NCBI RefSeq assembly: GCF_014595975.1 | Contig: NZ_JABWGQ010000042.1 | Span: 1-64,000, forward strand | Direction: 5' to 3' | DNA from: Sphingopyxis sp. LK2115 | GTDB taxonomy: Bacteria > Pseudomonadota > Alphaproteobacteria > Sphingomonadales > Sphingomonadaceae | Length of the DNA: 64,000 nt | Shown here: piece by piece, positions 18,801 through 26,708 of the stretch | How positions within the stretch are numbered: the first letter of the stretch is position 1 | Layout: every line of letters starts with the position of its first letter | Notes under the pieces: model-generated | Seen by the model: only the letters and a program-made list of their open reading frames with translations | The model's database searches: none | What the model was told of the DNA's origin: nothing | Translations under genes and position numbers: made by a program

Positions 18801-19075
18801 GCATTCGCCAATATGCCGGTCGCGCCGTTGCGATTGCTGAACTCGATCGTGCCTTCATTGACGACCTTGTGATTGCTGTCGATCGTGACCGCAGGACCGC
18901 TGACCGTGGGCTTGATCGACCCGGCCGAGGTGATCTTGATGTCGTCGGGCGTCCCCGACTTGATCGTCGACGTCCGCACCGGCGCCGTCGTCGCGGTGCT
19001 GATCGTCGTTTCGGCGTAGGCTGCGGTCGAGATAAGGGTGGCCAGACAGGTGGAGGCCAGCAAGGTCTTGCGCAT
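15860..19075 (-). CDS. Type Va autotransporter with beta-helical passenger
   Basis: A 1071-aa surface protein. Signal peptide residues 1-21 end AYA before ETTIS. The passenger (about 22-760) is built of short Gly/Asn/Asp-rich repeats of the beta-helix kind (NEGTIEFSNRNGATGILANAG, FGAGADTMTLAG, FGGGADTLTIGG). It includes an acidic stretch DKDEDKDGIDDDKEGS (about residue 283) that resembles a thrombospondin-3/EF-hand calcium loop. The C-terminal 280 residues (from about WGYWVNQAVWGTSKG) form the autotransporter barrel. The last residue is Leu (RASLRVGL) rather than the usual Phe or Trp. ATG 19075 is chosen for the signal peptide and GAGGAA upstream. The function is unknown; adhesion is plausible. 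Confidence 0.9.
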   Translation of the reverse strand: MRKTLLASTCLATLISTAAYAETTISTATTAPVRTSTIKSGTPDDIKITSAGSIKPTVSGPAVTIDSNHKVVNEGTIEFSNRNGATGILANAGTTGGITNSASGKITIDETYAATDIDNDGDLDGPFAIGSNRVGIATAGAFTGNIINSGAIAIEGNDSAGIRLGGPLTGGFTNDGTISVLGDRALSVGLQNVTGNVRLAGTIAATGVDAVAARLGGDITGALVVQGNLTATGYRFTAPPADPSKLDADDLLIGGSALAVEGDVTGGIILAVPPKDSSPTDKDEDKDGIDDDKEGSATVRSFGSAAAVRIGASGRNVAIGPVAGTGTGLGIIIDGSVLGNGLYAGKDGNAIQIGGLGGAVTVAGGVGIGATGSVAAQSKDAAATAIRFGNGAVTPELRNAGKIEATTGGNASGAVATAVIIGAGADVALIRNSGAIAAKTGGDNGTARAIVDLSGNVDMVENSGAISASGAAATSDRNIAIDLSANGAGATVRQTAVAADKTAPSIVGDVRFGGGNDVFDIADGSVKGDSFFGSGNNRLALSGDATYAGDARFGAGADTMTLAGTAKFNGLADFGGGADTLTIGGTSVFSGTLANSSGLAVSVRGGTFDVRGAATIASLAVTDKGVLGVMLDTGSTGTALQVTGNASFGAESKLALQLSSIEEAEGRHIVLTAGSITGANNLTASQTLLPFLYKGTLTSTATQLIVDVKRKSVNELGLNRSEGSAFDAVLDAVVAEQKIEDAFLRITDGDQFRAQLQQMLPEHEGGVFETVTSGSRALGRHLLDPNAPYQDEGKWGYWVNQAVWGTSKGIGNTASYDVSGWGISLGAEIESDVGNFGGSIAFLSGKDKNGSNANEVSTSQFEGALHWRLRSDGFMAHARVSGAPVKLKGTRIFRAEAGAEDIEETMKGKWDATLWSASGSVAYDTRVGGLTLRPMVAVDYFKLQEDGYQETGGGDALDLTVLDRDSDELAVTGTVTLGIEFGGADEYDGWTRFELEGGRRQIVSGTLGATTASFKDGTPFTLIPDDRTSGWVGRLRGIAGNSAFQFAGELSAEEQQSHVGWAFRASLRVGL

Positions 19076-19270
19076 CGGGTTCCTCTTGAAATCGGGCCGG
19101 GAGGCATCCCGGCGACAATCCCAAGACGGAGCGCGACGGCGCGAACCTTGGAAAAAATATGCGGGCGGCGGGGGACGTCTGCTGCCGCGCATAGCTATGC
19201 CCTGTTGCATCGCGTTGGGCCATCGCACATGCCATCGCCGTAAAGGCCAGACAGGCCGACGGGGAGAGCC

Positions 19271-20245
19271 ATGAGCAAGCAGATCGTCACGGTCGACATC
19301 GGCGGCACGCACGCCCGCTTTGCGATTGCCGAGGTCGAGGGCGGTCGCGTCCGTTCGCTCGGCGAGGCGACAACACTGCATACCAGCGATCATGCGAGTT
19401 TCCAGACCGCGTGGCAGGATTTCGAGCGCCAGCAGGGCGGCACGCTGCCGCGCGCGGTCGCGATCGCGATCGCCGGGCCGACGCGCGGCGACATCATTCG
19501 CTTCACCAACAATCCGTGGATCATCCGACCCGCACTGATCGGGGAGAAGCTGAACGTCGACGCCCATGTCGTCGTCAATGATTTCGAGGCGGTGGGCCAT
19601 GCCGTCGCGCAGGCGGACGAAAGCTATTTCGAGCGGCTGACCGGTCCCGACGAACCTTTGCCGGCCACCGGCACGATCAGCGTCATCGGCCCCGGCACTG
19701 GACTGGGCGTTGCGCATATCTGGCGCGACGAAAAGGGTTATCGCGTCCAGGCGACCGAAGGCGGGCATATCGACTTTGCACCGCTCGACAGCATCGAGGA
19801 TGCGATCCTTGCCAGGTTGCGCAAGCGGCACCGGCGCGTGTCGGTCGAACGCATCGTGTCGGGGCCAGGGATCGTCGACATCTATGAAACGCTGGCGATG
19901 CTCGAAGGACGCGCGGTGACGCCGCTTGACGACAAGGCGATCTGGACGGCGGCGCTCAGCGGCGACGACAGCCTTGCCGCGGCGGCGGTCGATCGCTTCT
20001 GCCTCTCGCTCGGCAGCGTCGCGGGCGACCTTGCACTGGCGCAGGGGGCAAGCGGGGTGGTCATCGCGGGCGGCCTGGGGCTGCGCATCCGCGACAGCCT
20101 GGTGCGCTCGGGCTTTCCCGAACGCTTTATTGAAAAGGGACGGTTCGAAGGGTTCATGGCGGCGCTGCCGGTGAAGCTCATCACGCACCCGCAGCCGGGG
20201 CTGTTCGGTGCCGCCGCGGCGTTTGCGCGGCAATTTGCGGGATAG
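19271..20245 (+). CDS. glk: Glucokinase
   Basis: A 324-aa ROK-independent (Glk-family) glucokinase that phosphorylates glucose with ATP in the cytoplasm. It shows the ATP phosphate-1 motif VDIGGTHARFAIAE (residues 8-21), the glucose-binding VVNDFEAVGHA with catalytic Asp, the GPGTGLGVAHI phosphate-2 segment, the TEGGHIDFAP motif and VIAGGLGLR near the adenosine site. The length matches the E. coli family (321 aa). It diverges from the autotransporter across 195 bases, where I see no clear operator. Confidence 0.95.
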   Translation: MSKQIVTVDIGGTHARFAIAEVEGGRVRSLGEATTLHTSDHASFQTAWQDFERQQGGTLPRAVAIAIAGPTRGDIIRFTNNPWIIRPALIGEKLNVDAHVVVNDFEAVGHAVAQADESYFERLTGPDEPLPATGTISVIGPGTGLGVAHIWRDEKGYRVQATEGGHIDFAPLDSIEDAILARLRKRHRRVSVERIVSGPGIVDIYETLAMLEGRAVTPLDDKAIWTAALSGDDSLAAAAVDRFCLSLGSVAGDLALAQGASGVVIAGGLGLRIRDSLVRSGFPERFIEKGRFEGFMAALPVKLITHPQPGLFGAAAAFARQFAG

Positions 20246-20367
20246 GTCGGGCACCACGTTTCGACCGCTCGCGCACGTTTACTTTCCTCCCCGCTCCCTT
20301 CAGGCCGACACGACTCGCGTCGCACATTTCGCTGGCGCCCGTGCCGAAAAATCGGCAGCTAGAAGGC

Positions 20368-21108
20368 ATGTCCGCGCGCCCCGTTCTTGGCATCATCGCC
20401 TGCAACCGCACCATCGGCGTCGAAATCGCACAGGCGGTGATGAACCGTTATGCGACCGCGGCGATGCGCCATGCCGATTGCGCCGCGCTCATCATCCCGT
20501 CGCTCCCCGATCTGATGCGCGCCGACGAAGTGGTCGGGCGGCTCGACGGCGTGCTGCTGACGGGGACGCCGTCGAATGTCGAACCGGCGCGCTACGGCGA
20601 TGCCGCGACGGGCGAAGGGCCCTTCGACCCCGATCGCGACCGGATGATGATCGGGCTTGTCGAATCGGTCATCGCGGCGCAGCGACCCCTGTTCGGAATC
20701 TGCCGCGGCTTTCAGGAAATCAACGTCGCGCTGGGCGGGACGCTGCGCCGCGATACGTCGGCAAGCGCCGAGCTGCTGCATCATCATGCGCCGGACGATG
20801 TGCCGTTCGACGCCATGTTCGACCATCGGCACACCGTCGATCTGGTCGCAGGCGGCCTGCTCGCCTCGGCCTATCGGGCGCCGTCGCTGGAGGTGAACTC
20901 GGTTCATTTCCAGGGGATCGGCAAACTCGCGAACGGTCTGGCGGTCGAAGCGCGTGCGCCCGACGGGCTGGTCGAAGCCTATAGCGCCCGCCCGAATGGC
21001 GCGCCGCTGCTCGCGGTGCAGTGGCACCCCGAATGGCGGACCGACGGCGATGCGCAGAGTCAGACCTATTTTCACCTGCTCGGCCGCGCGTTAAGAGGCG
21101 AATTATGA
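20368..21108 (+). CDS. puuD: Class I glutamine amidotransferase-like gamma-glutamyl-GABA hydrolase
   Basis: A 246-aa class I glutamine-amidotransferase-fold hydrolase. The nucleophile is Cys in LFGICRGFQEIN; the His/Glu partners lie in VQWHPEW. PuuD removes glutamate from gamma-glutamyl-GABA, the end product of the gamma-glutamylated putrescine pathway. SpuA is the Pseudomonas counterpart. ATG 20368 follows AGAAGG; an in-frame GTG at 20341 would add nine residues. The context supports the polyamine role: a SpuC-like aminotransferase is next, and ABC importer and ligase genes are nearby. Confidence 0.85.
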   Translation: MSARPVLGIIACNRTIGVEIAQAVMNRYATAAMRHADCAALIIPSLPDLMRADEVVGRLDGVLLTGTPSNVEPARYGDAATGEGPFDPDRDRMMIGLVESVIAAQRPLFGICRGFQEINVALGGTLRRDTSASAELLHHHAPDDVPFDAMFDHRHTVDLVAGGLLASAYRAPSLEVNSVHFQGIGKLANGLAVEARAPDGLVEAYSARPNGAPLLAVQWHPEWRTDGDAQSQTYFHLLGRALRGEL

Positions 21109-21164
21109 ACCGCCGCGTTACCCGTTACGATCGCTATCTCGCGCGCATCAGCTTTTCGCCCTGA
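21105..21164 (+). CDS. Possible 19-residue basic peptide coupled to puuD
   Basis: The reading frame encodes MNRRVTRYDRYLARISFSP. Its ATG overlaps the puuD stop (ATGA) and is preceded by AAGAGG at good spacing. It ends 49 bases before the spuC-like gene. Five of 19 residues are Arg. It could be a leader peptide that couples translation or senses a basic amino acid, or it could be chance. I know no family for it. Confidence 0.35.
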   Translation: MNRRVTRYDRYLARISFSP

Positions 21165-21213
21165 TTTCCCGGAAGCTGGCTTCTTTCCGTTTCCAGGCAA
21201 GCAGGAGTTTCAA

Positions 21214-22590
21214 ATGCCCCGCAATCACGACATCGCCGAACTCAAGCGCCTCGACATTGCGCACCATCTTCCGGCCCAGGCCGACTGGGCCGAGATCGAG
21301 GCTTTGGGCGGCAGCCGCATCATCACCCATGCCGACGGTTGCACGATCACCGACGGCGACGGCCACCGCATCCTCGACGGCATGGCCGGCCTTTGGTGCG
21401 TCAATGTCGGCTATGGCCGCGAAGAACTGGTCGAGGCGGCGGCAGCGCAGATGCGCGAGCTGCCCTTTTACAACACCTTCTTCAAGACCGCGACACCGCC
21501 GACGGTGACGCTGGCGGCCAAGATCGCCAGCCTGACCCGTAACCGCCTGCCGCATGTTTTTTTCAACGCGTCGGGCAGCGAGGCGAACGACACGGTGTTC
21601 CGCATGGTGCGCCATTACTGGAAGCTGAAGGGCGAGCCGAAGCGCACCGTCTTTATCAGCCGCTGGAACGCCTATCATGGCTCGACCGTCGCCGGCGTTT
21701 CCCTTGGCGGGATGAAGGCGATGCACGCGCAGGGTGACCTTCCGATTCCGGGCGTCGAGCATGTTCGGCAGCCTTATTTCTTCGGCGAAGGGCAGGGGAT
21801 GAGCGAGGAGGAGTTCTGCGACGCCTGCGTCCAGGCGATCGAGGACCGGATTCTGGAGGTTGGCCCCGAAAATTGCGCGGCGTTCATCGGCGAACCGGTG
21901 CAGGGCGCGGGCGGCGTCATCATCCCGCCCAGGGGCTATTGGCCAAAGGTCGAAGCGATCGTGCGCAAATATGGCCTGCTGCTCGTCGCCGACGAGGTGA
22001 TCTGCGGTTTCGGTCGCACGGGCAAGATGTGGGGTCACGAAACGATGGGCTTTACCCCCGACCTGATGCCCATGGCGAAGGGGCTGTCGTCGGGCTACCT
22101 GCCGATTTCGGCCACTGCGGTCGCAAGCCATGTCGTCGAGGTGCTCAAGACCGGTGGCGATTTCGTCCACGGTTTCACCTATTCGGGGCATCCCGTCGCC
22201 GCCGCGGTCGCGCTCAAGAATATCGAGATCATCGACCGCGAAGGGCTGGTCGAGCGCACCGGAAGCGTCACCGGCCCGCACCTCGCGAAAGCGCTGGCAA
22301 CGCTGGACGATCATCCGCTTGTCGGCGAGACGCGCTCGATCGGCCTGCTCGGCGCGGTCGAGATCGTCGCCGACAAGGAAAGCCGCGCGCGTTTCGGCGG
22401 TGCCGAGGGAACGGCGGGGCCGATGGCGCGCGATGCCTGCATCGCGAACGGCTTGATGGTGCGCGGTATCCGCGACAGCCTGGTGATGTGCCCGCCGCTG
22501 GTGATCACCGCCGAACAGATCGACGAGATGGTTGGCATCATCCGCAAATCTCTGGATGACGTGTTGCCGAAATTGCGGATGCTAAGCTGA
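21214..22590 (+). CDS. spuC: Class III aminotransferase, putrescine--pyruvate type
   Basis: A 458-aa PLP enzyme of the omega-amine aminotransferase class. Visible parts are LDGMAGLWCVNVGYGR near the N-terminus, FFNASGSEANDT, the WNAYHGST motif, the GEPVQGAGGV and VADEVICGFGRTG segments, and the PLP-binding Lys in PMAKGLSSGYLPIS. This pattern is that of SpuC-like putrescine aminotransferases, which transfer the amine to pyruvate and give 4-aminobutyraldehyde. GCAGGAG lies before the ATG. The neighbouring puuD and polyamine importer genes fit this role. The exact amine is inferred. Confidence 0.88.
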   Translation: MPRNHDIAELKRLDIAHHLPAQADWAEIEALGGSRIITHADGCTITDGDGHRILDGMAGLWCVNVGYGREELVEAAAAQMRELPFYNTFFKTATPPTVTLAAKIASLTRNRLPHVFFNASGSEANDTVFRMVRHYWKLKGEPKRTVFISRWNAYHGSTVAGVSLGGMKAMHAQGDLPIPGVEHVRQPYFFGEGQGMSEEEFCDACVQAIEDRILEVGPENCAAFIGEPVQGAGGVIIPPRGYWPKVEAIVRKYGLLLVADEVICGFGRTGKMWGHETMGFTPDLMPMAKGLSSGYLPISATAVASHVVEVLKTGGDFVHGFTYSGHPVAAAVALKNIEIIDREGLVERTGSVTGPHLAKALATLDDHPLVGETRSIGLLGAVEIVADKESRARFGGAEGTAGPMARDACIANGLMVRGIRDSLVMCPPLVITAEQIDEMVGIIRKSLDDVLPKLRMLS

Positions 22591-22671
22591 CGATTTGCGC
22601 TTTCCTGTCAATCCGTTCGACACGGACGGATAGATGGGTCGATCCAGACACCTCAAAAGGACCAGGACCCT

Positions 22672-23610
22672 ATGCCTTCCGGCCTCTTTGCCTTGCTCGA
22701 CGACGTTGCCACCATTGCCAAGGTTGCCGCGGCGAGCATCGATGACATCGGTGCCGCAGCGTCGAAAGCGGGGGTCAAGGCCGCGGGGGTGGTCGTCGAC
22801 GACGCCGCGGTGACGCCGCGTTATGTCACCGGCTTTCAGCCCAGCCGCGAACTGCCGATCATCTGGCGTATCGCCAAGGGGTCGATGTTCAACAAGCTGG
22901 TGCTGATCCTGCCCGTGTTGCTTCTGCTGTCGGCGCTGGCGCAATGGGCGATCACGCCGCTGCTCATGGTCGGCGGCGCCTATCTGTGTTTCGAGGGCGC
23001 CGAGAAGGTGTGGCACAGCTTTGCGGCGAAGCAGCACAGCCTGGCCGAAGACGCCGCCGAAGTGGTCGATCCAAACCATGAGGAGGCTATGGTAAAGGGG
23101 GCGATCCGAACCGATTTCATCCTGTCGGCCGAAATCATGGTGATCGCGCTCAACGAGGTGCTGGGCGAGGCCATGGCGATGCGCGCGGCGACGCTGGTTG
23201 TCGTGGCGATCGCGATTACCATCGCGGTTTACGGGGTCGTCGGGTTGATCGTGAAGATGGACGACATCGGGCTGCATATGGCGAAGGAAGGGCGCAACGC
23301 CCGGCGTGCGATCGGGCGTGGACTGGTGGCCTTCATGCCCAGGCTGCTGGCCGCGCTGGCGACGATCGGCACCGCGGCAATGCTGTGGGTCGGCGGGCAG
23401 ATCGTGCTGCACGGTCTCGACGAATATCATATCGGCGGTATCGGCCACGGCCTGCACGATTTTGCGCATTCGGTCGCGGGCGGGTTGCCGGGCGCGGGCG
23501 CGTGGGAATGGCTCATCAACGCCGGCGGGGCAGGGGTGTTCGGGCTGGTGCTGGGCGGGTTGATCGTGGCGGCGCTGCATCTGGTGCCGGGGAAAAAGGC
23601 GGCGCATTGA
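22672..23610 (+). CDS. DUF808 (YedI-like) inner-membrane protein
   Basis: A 312-aa protein of the DUF808 family. It has the characteristic start PSGLFALLDDVATIAKVAAASIDD and the conserved GVVVDDAAVTPRYVTGF. Several membrane spans follow (about residues 78-105, 160-200 and 225-300), with FEGAEKVWH between them. E. coli YedI belongs here. The biochemical role is unknown. It has the same orientation as the aminotransferase, 81 bases away, and its placement among polyamine genes may be incidental. Confidence 0.88.
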   Translation: MPSGLFALLDDVATIAKVAAASIDDIGAAASKAGVKAAGVVVDDAAVTPRYVTGFQPSRELPIIWRIAKGSMFNKLVLILPVLLLLSALAQWAITPLLMVGGAYLCFEGAEKVWHSFAAKQHSLAEDAAEVVDPNHEEAMVKGAIRTDFILSAEIMVIALNEVLGEAMAMRAATLVVVAIAITIAVYGVVGLIVKMDDIGLHMAKEGRNARRAIGRGLVAFMPRLLAALATIGTAAMLWVGGQIVLHGLDEYHIGGIGHGLHDFAHSVAGGLPGAGAWEWLINAGGAGVFGLVLGGLIVAALHLVPGKKAAH

Positions 23611-23689
23611 CGCCATGAACGGACAGTCGCAAGCGCCTTCCCCAGCGCAGGCCGGGTGCATCACCCGTTGATGTGATCTGAACCATGTG

Positions 23690-23721
23690 GAGATGGCTCC
23701 CCGCCTTCGCGGGGGCGCTTT
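23690..23721. repeat. REP-like dispersed element
   Basis: The sequence GGCTCCCCGCCTTCGCGGGGGCGC lies in the 144-base gap between two convergent genes. It shares the CCGCCTTCGCGGGGGCG core with the element at 10404 and, inverted, with the hairpin at 58552. Its arms can pair (CCCCGC/GCGGGG), so it may also help end transcription from either side. Confidence 0.5.
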
Positions 23722-23754
23722 GCTCTTTCAAGGAAAAGAGGGGAACCGACGCGG

Positions 23755-24885
23755 CTATCCCAGCAACACCACCGGGCTGTCGGCGCGCCAGTGCATCGAC
23801 ACCTTGTCGTCCCAGGTAAAATCCTCCTGGTCGTGGCGCGACAGATTGGGGCGCGAGACGCGGATGCGCGCGCCGCTTTCCAGTTCGATCTCGAACAGGG
23901 TGATGTCGCCAAGATAGGACATGCCCCTGATCGTCCCGCGCGCGAAATTATGGCCGTCGGGGGCGTCTTCGGCCGCCGCGCGCACCGCCTTGCCCGCGCC
24001 GGGGACGTGGAGATAGATTTTCTCAGGCCTGAGCGCGACCCATACGTCGGCGCCGTGCGGTCCCGTCACGCCGTGGTTGAGATAGACCTTGCCCAGACCG
24101 GGGCAGTCGACCGCCGCCTTGTCGGGTTCGTCGAGGGTCAGCTTGCCCTCGAAGATGTTCACCGACCCGACGAAATCGGCGACGAAGCGGTTGGCGGGAT
24201 ATTCGTAAAGGTCCGACGGCGTCGCCAGCTGCGCCACGTCGCCCTTGTTGATGACGGCGATCCGGCACGCCATCGACAGCGCCTCGTCCTGATCGTGAGT
24301 GACGGTGACAAAGGTGATGCCGACCTTCTCCTGCAATTCAGACAGTTCGAACTGCATTTGCGCGCGCAGCTTTGCGTCGAGTGCCGACAAGGGTTCGTCG
24401 AGCAGCAGCACCTTGGGCCGCATGACCAGGCTGCGCGCGAGCGCGACGCGCTGGCGCTGTCCGCCCGACATCTGGTCGGGCATCCGGCCCTCGAACCCGC
24501 CCAGCTTGACCAGCTCCAGCGCCTCGGCGACGCGATCCCTGACCTCGCCGCCTTTCACGCCCGCGATCTTGAGTCCATAGGCGACATTGTCGGCCACGCT
24601 CATGTGCGGAAACACGGCATAGCTCTGGAACACCATGTTCACCGGCCGCTTGTTTGGCGGGATGCCGGCCATGTTCTGCCCGTCGATCAATATCTGCCCC
24701 TCGCTCGGCAGCTCGAACCCGGCGATCATGCGGAGCAGCGTCGTCTTGCCGCAACCTGACGGGCCGAGCAGCACGAAGAACTCGCCCGCGTTGATGTCGA
24801 GGCTGACATTGTCGACCGCGGTCACCTTGCCAAAGCGTTTGGAGACATTCTGGATCTGGATGATCGGTTTGGCGGGTTGGGTCAT
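23755..24885 (-). CDS. potA: Spermidine/putrescine ABC transporter ATP-binding protein
   Basis: A 376-aa ABC ATPase of the PotA/PotG type. Walker A GPSGCGKTT (residues 41-49), the MSGGQRQR signature, Walker B VLLLDEPLSAL, and the switch His in VTHDQDEA are intact. The C-terminal TOBE region (about 285-376) is typical of polyamine and iron importers. It is the last gene of the minus-strand polyamine operon, 2 bases after the permease gene. The longer upstream open frame only overlaps the permease. It powers import through the PotH/PotI-like permeases. Confidence 0.93.
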   Translation of the reverse strand: MTQPAKPIIQIQNVSKRFGKVTAVDNVSLDINAGEFFVLLGPSGCGKTTLLRMIAGFELPSEGQILIDGQNMAGIPPNKRPVNMVFQSYAVFPHMSVADNVAYGLKIAGVKGGEVRDRVAEALELVKLGGFEGRMPDQMSGGQRQRVALARSLVMRPKVLLLDEPLSALDAKLRAQMQFELSELQEKVGITFVTVTHDQDEALSMACRIAVINKGDVAQLATPSDLYEYPANRFVADFVGSVNIFEGKLTLDEPDKAAVDCPGLGKVYLNHGVTGPHGADVWVALRPEKIYLHVPGAGKAVRAAAEDAPDGHNFARGTIRGMSYLGDITLFEIELESGARIRVSRPNLSRHDQEDFTWDDKVSMHWRADSPVVLLG

Positions 24886-24887
24886 GG

Positions 24888-25733
24888 TCAGTGGGTTTCC
24901 GCAATGGCTTTCACGCCCTGCGCTTTCAGCGCGATGAAGGTCAGGACGACGGTGAGGATGATCAGCAGCGTCGATGCCGCGTTGACCTCTGGCGTCACCG
25001 AAAAGCGGACCATCGAATAGACCTTTACCGGAAAGGTGATCGTGTCGGGGCCGCTGGTGAAATAGGTGATGACGAAATCGTCGAGGCTGAGAGTGAAGGA
25101 CAGCAGCGCTCCGGCGACGAGCGCGGGTTTCATGTGCGGGATCAGGACGTCGCGAAAGACCTGCCATTCGCTGGCGCCCAGATCCTTGGCCGCTTCCTCC
25201 TGCTCGCGGTTGAAGCTCGCGAGGCGCGATCGCACGACCATGGTGACGAAGGGGAAGCAGAAGGTGATGTGCGCGATCGTGATCGCGCCGAGGTTGAACG
25301 GCCAGACAAGGTCGTTCGGCCAGTCGATCGCCGCGAAAAACATCAGGAAAGCGACACCCAGGCAGATTTCGGGGACGATGATCGGCAGCGAAATCGTCCC
25401 GTCGACCGCGCTCTTGAACGGGAAGCGAAAGCGCCAGAGCATCACCGCGGCGACCGCGCCGAGGACAAGGCTGACGACCGTTGCCAGCGCCGCGATGGTG
25501 AGCGAGTTCACGAGCGCTTCGACCAGCTGATTATTGTCCAGCGCTTTCTCATAATATTTCGTCGTGAAGCCGCGCCAGACGACATTGCGCTTGCTGTCGT
25601 TGAAGCTGAAGATCATCAGCACCACCAGCGGCGCGTAGAGAAAGACCATCACCGCGCCGACCCACAGCCGCATCCACAGCGTCCGGCTATATTCGAGCGG
25701 CGCGCGCGGGGTGCGGGCAAGGACCGCCATCAT
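24888..25733 (-). CDS. potI: Polyamine ABC transporter permease, PotI/PotC type
   Basis: A 281-aa inner-membrane permease with about six spans. Near residues 195-215 is the binding-protein-dependent transport motif EEAAKDLGASEWQVFRDVLIP (EAA loop), which contacts the ATPase. The start MMAVLART at 25733 overlaps the potH stop as ATGA, indicating translational coupling. FNDSKRN near residue 44 is typical of PotC/PotI. It pairs with the PotH-like subunit. Confidence 0.92.
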   Translation of the reverse strand: MMAVLARTPRAPLEYSRTLWMRLWVGAVMVFLYAPLVVLMIFSFNDSKRNVVWRGFTTKYYEKALDNNQLVEALVNSLTIAALATVVSLVLGAVAAVMLWRFRFPFKSAVDGTISLPIIVPEICLGVAFLMFFAAIDWPNDLVWPFNLGAITIAHITFCFPFVTMVVRSRLASFNREQEEAAKDLGASEWQVFRDVLIPHMKPALVAGALLSFTLSLDDFVITYFTSGPDTITFPVKVYSMVRFSVTPEVNAASTLLIILTVVLTFIALKAQGVKAIAETH

Positions 25734-26635
25734 TGCACCTCTGGCGCGCGGCGGCGCAGCGACTGCATCGCGATGAGAATGAACATCGCATAAATAAGGA
25801 GGAAGGACAGCGCGGCCCCAAAGGGCCAGTCGTTCGCCTTCTTGAACTGGCGCTCGATCACGTTCGCGATCATCTGGCTGTCGGTGCCGCCCATCAGATC
25901 GGGCGTGAGGTAGGCGCCGAGCGCGGGGATCAGCGTGATCATCACACCCGCAATGATGCCGGGCGCCGCGAGCGGCACGACGATCCGCATGATGGTGCGG
26001 AAATGTCCGGCGCCAAGATCGAGGCTCGCTTCGATCAGGCTGCGGTCGAGCCGGTCGAGCGCGGCATAGAGCGGCAGCACCATGAAAGGCAGGTGGACAT
26101 AGACGAGCCCGAAGACGACCGCGAAATTGTTGAAGAGCAGCTCGACCGGTTCCCACGTCGCGAGCGGCTGGAGTCCGACGAGCGTGCGCATCCAGCTTGC
26201 GCCTTCCCACAGGACGCCAAGCCCCTTGTTGGCAAAGCCCTGCGTCCCGAGCAGCATCATCAGCGCATAGGTTCGGATGAGCAAATTGGTCCAGAAGGGC
26301 AGCATGATGCCAAGCAGCAGCCACGGCCGCCATTTCTCGCTGGCAAAGGTGATCGCCATCGCGACCGGAAAGCCGACGATCAGGCAGATGAGCGTGACGA
26401 GCGCCGCGACCGCGAAACTCTTGCCGAAAATGCTGAGGTAGAGCCATTCGGTCGCGCGCTTGTAATTGTCGAGCGTGCCCGAAATCGCGATCTCGGTCAG
26501 TCCGCGGTTCTCGCCGAAGCTGTAGAGCCAGACGATCGCCATGGGGACGATGAAGAAGAGCAGAACCCACAGGAACGTCGGCAGCGACACCGCTGCGAAA
26601 ACGCGCCTGTTGGTTTTCCAGTCCTGTTCGGCCAC
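25730..26635 (-). CDS. potH: Polyamine ABC transporter permease, PotH/PotB type
   Basis: A 301-aa permease with six predicted spans. It has LPFWTNLLIRTYALMMLL and the EAA loop LIEASLDLGAGHFRTIMRIVVPL. GAYLTPDLMGG is characteristic of PotB/PotH. The start is GTG at 26635 with AGGAGG nine bases upstream. It follows the binding-protein gene by 73 bases and overlaps potI by four. Confidence 0.92.
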   Translation of the reverse strand: MAEQDWKTNRRVFAAVSLPTFLWVLLFFIVPMAIVWLYSFGENRGLTEIAISGTLDNYKRATEWLYLSIFGKSFAVAALVTLICLIVGFPVAMAITFASEKWRPWLLLGIMLPFWTNLLIRTYALMMLLGTQGFANKGLGVLWEGASWMRTLVGLQPLATWEPVELLFNNFAVVFGLVYVHLPFMVLPLYAALDRLDRSLIEASLDLGAGHFRTIMRIVVPLAAPGIIAGVMITLIPALGAYLTPDLMGGTDSQMIANVIERQFKKANDWPFGAALSFLLIYAMFILIAMQSLRRRAPEVQ

Positions 26636-26708
26636 CCCCTTATGCCTCCTGGCTCAGACGCTTGCCATCGTTTCTTGCCCTGCGATGACGAGGGCGAAAA
26701 TCACCTGC

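Noticed and set aside
15860-19075. Repeats of the autotransporter gene as a CRISPR or tandem-repeat array
   Set aside because: The repeats are degenerate coding repeats of a beta-helix with continuous reading frame, not regular spacers.
19076-20257. The autotransporter frame continues upstream to 20257, opposite glk
   Set aside because: The signal peptide and ribosome site set the start at 19075, and glk on the other strand is a full, motif-complete gene.
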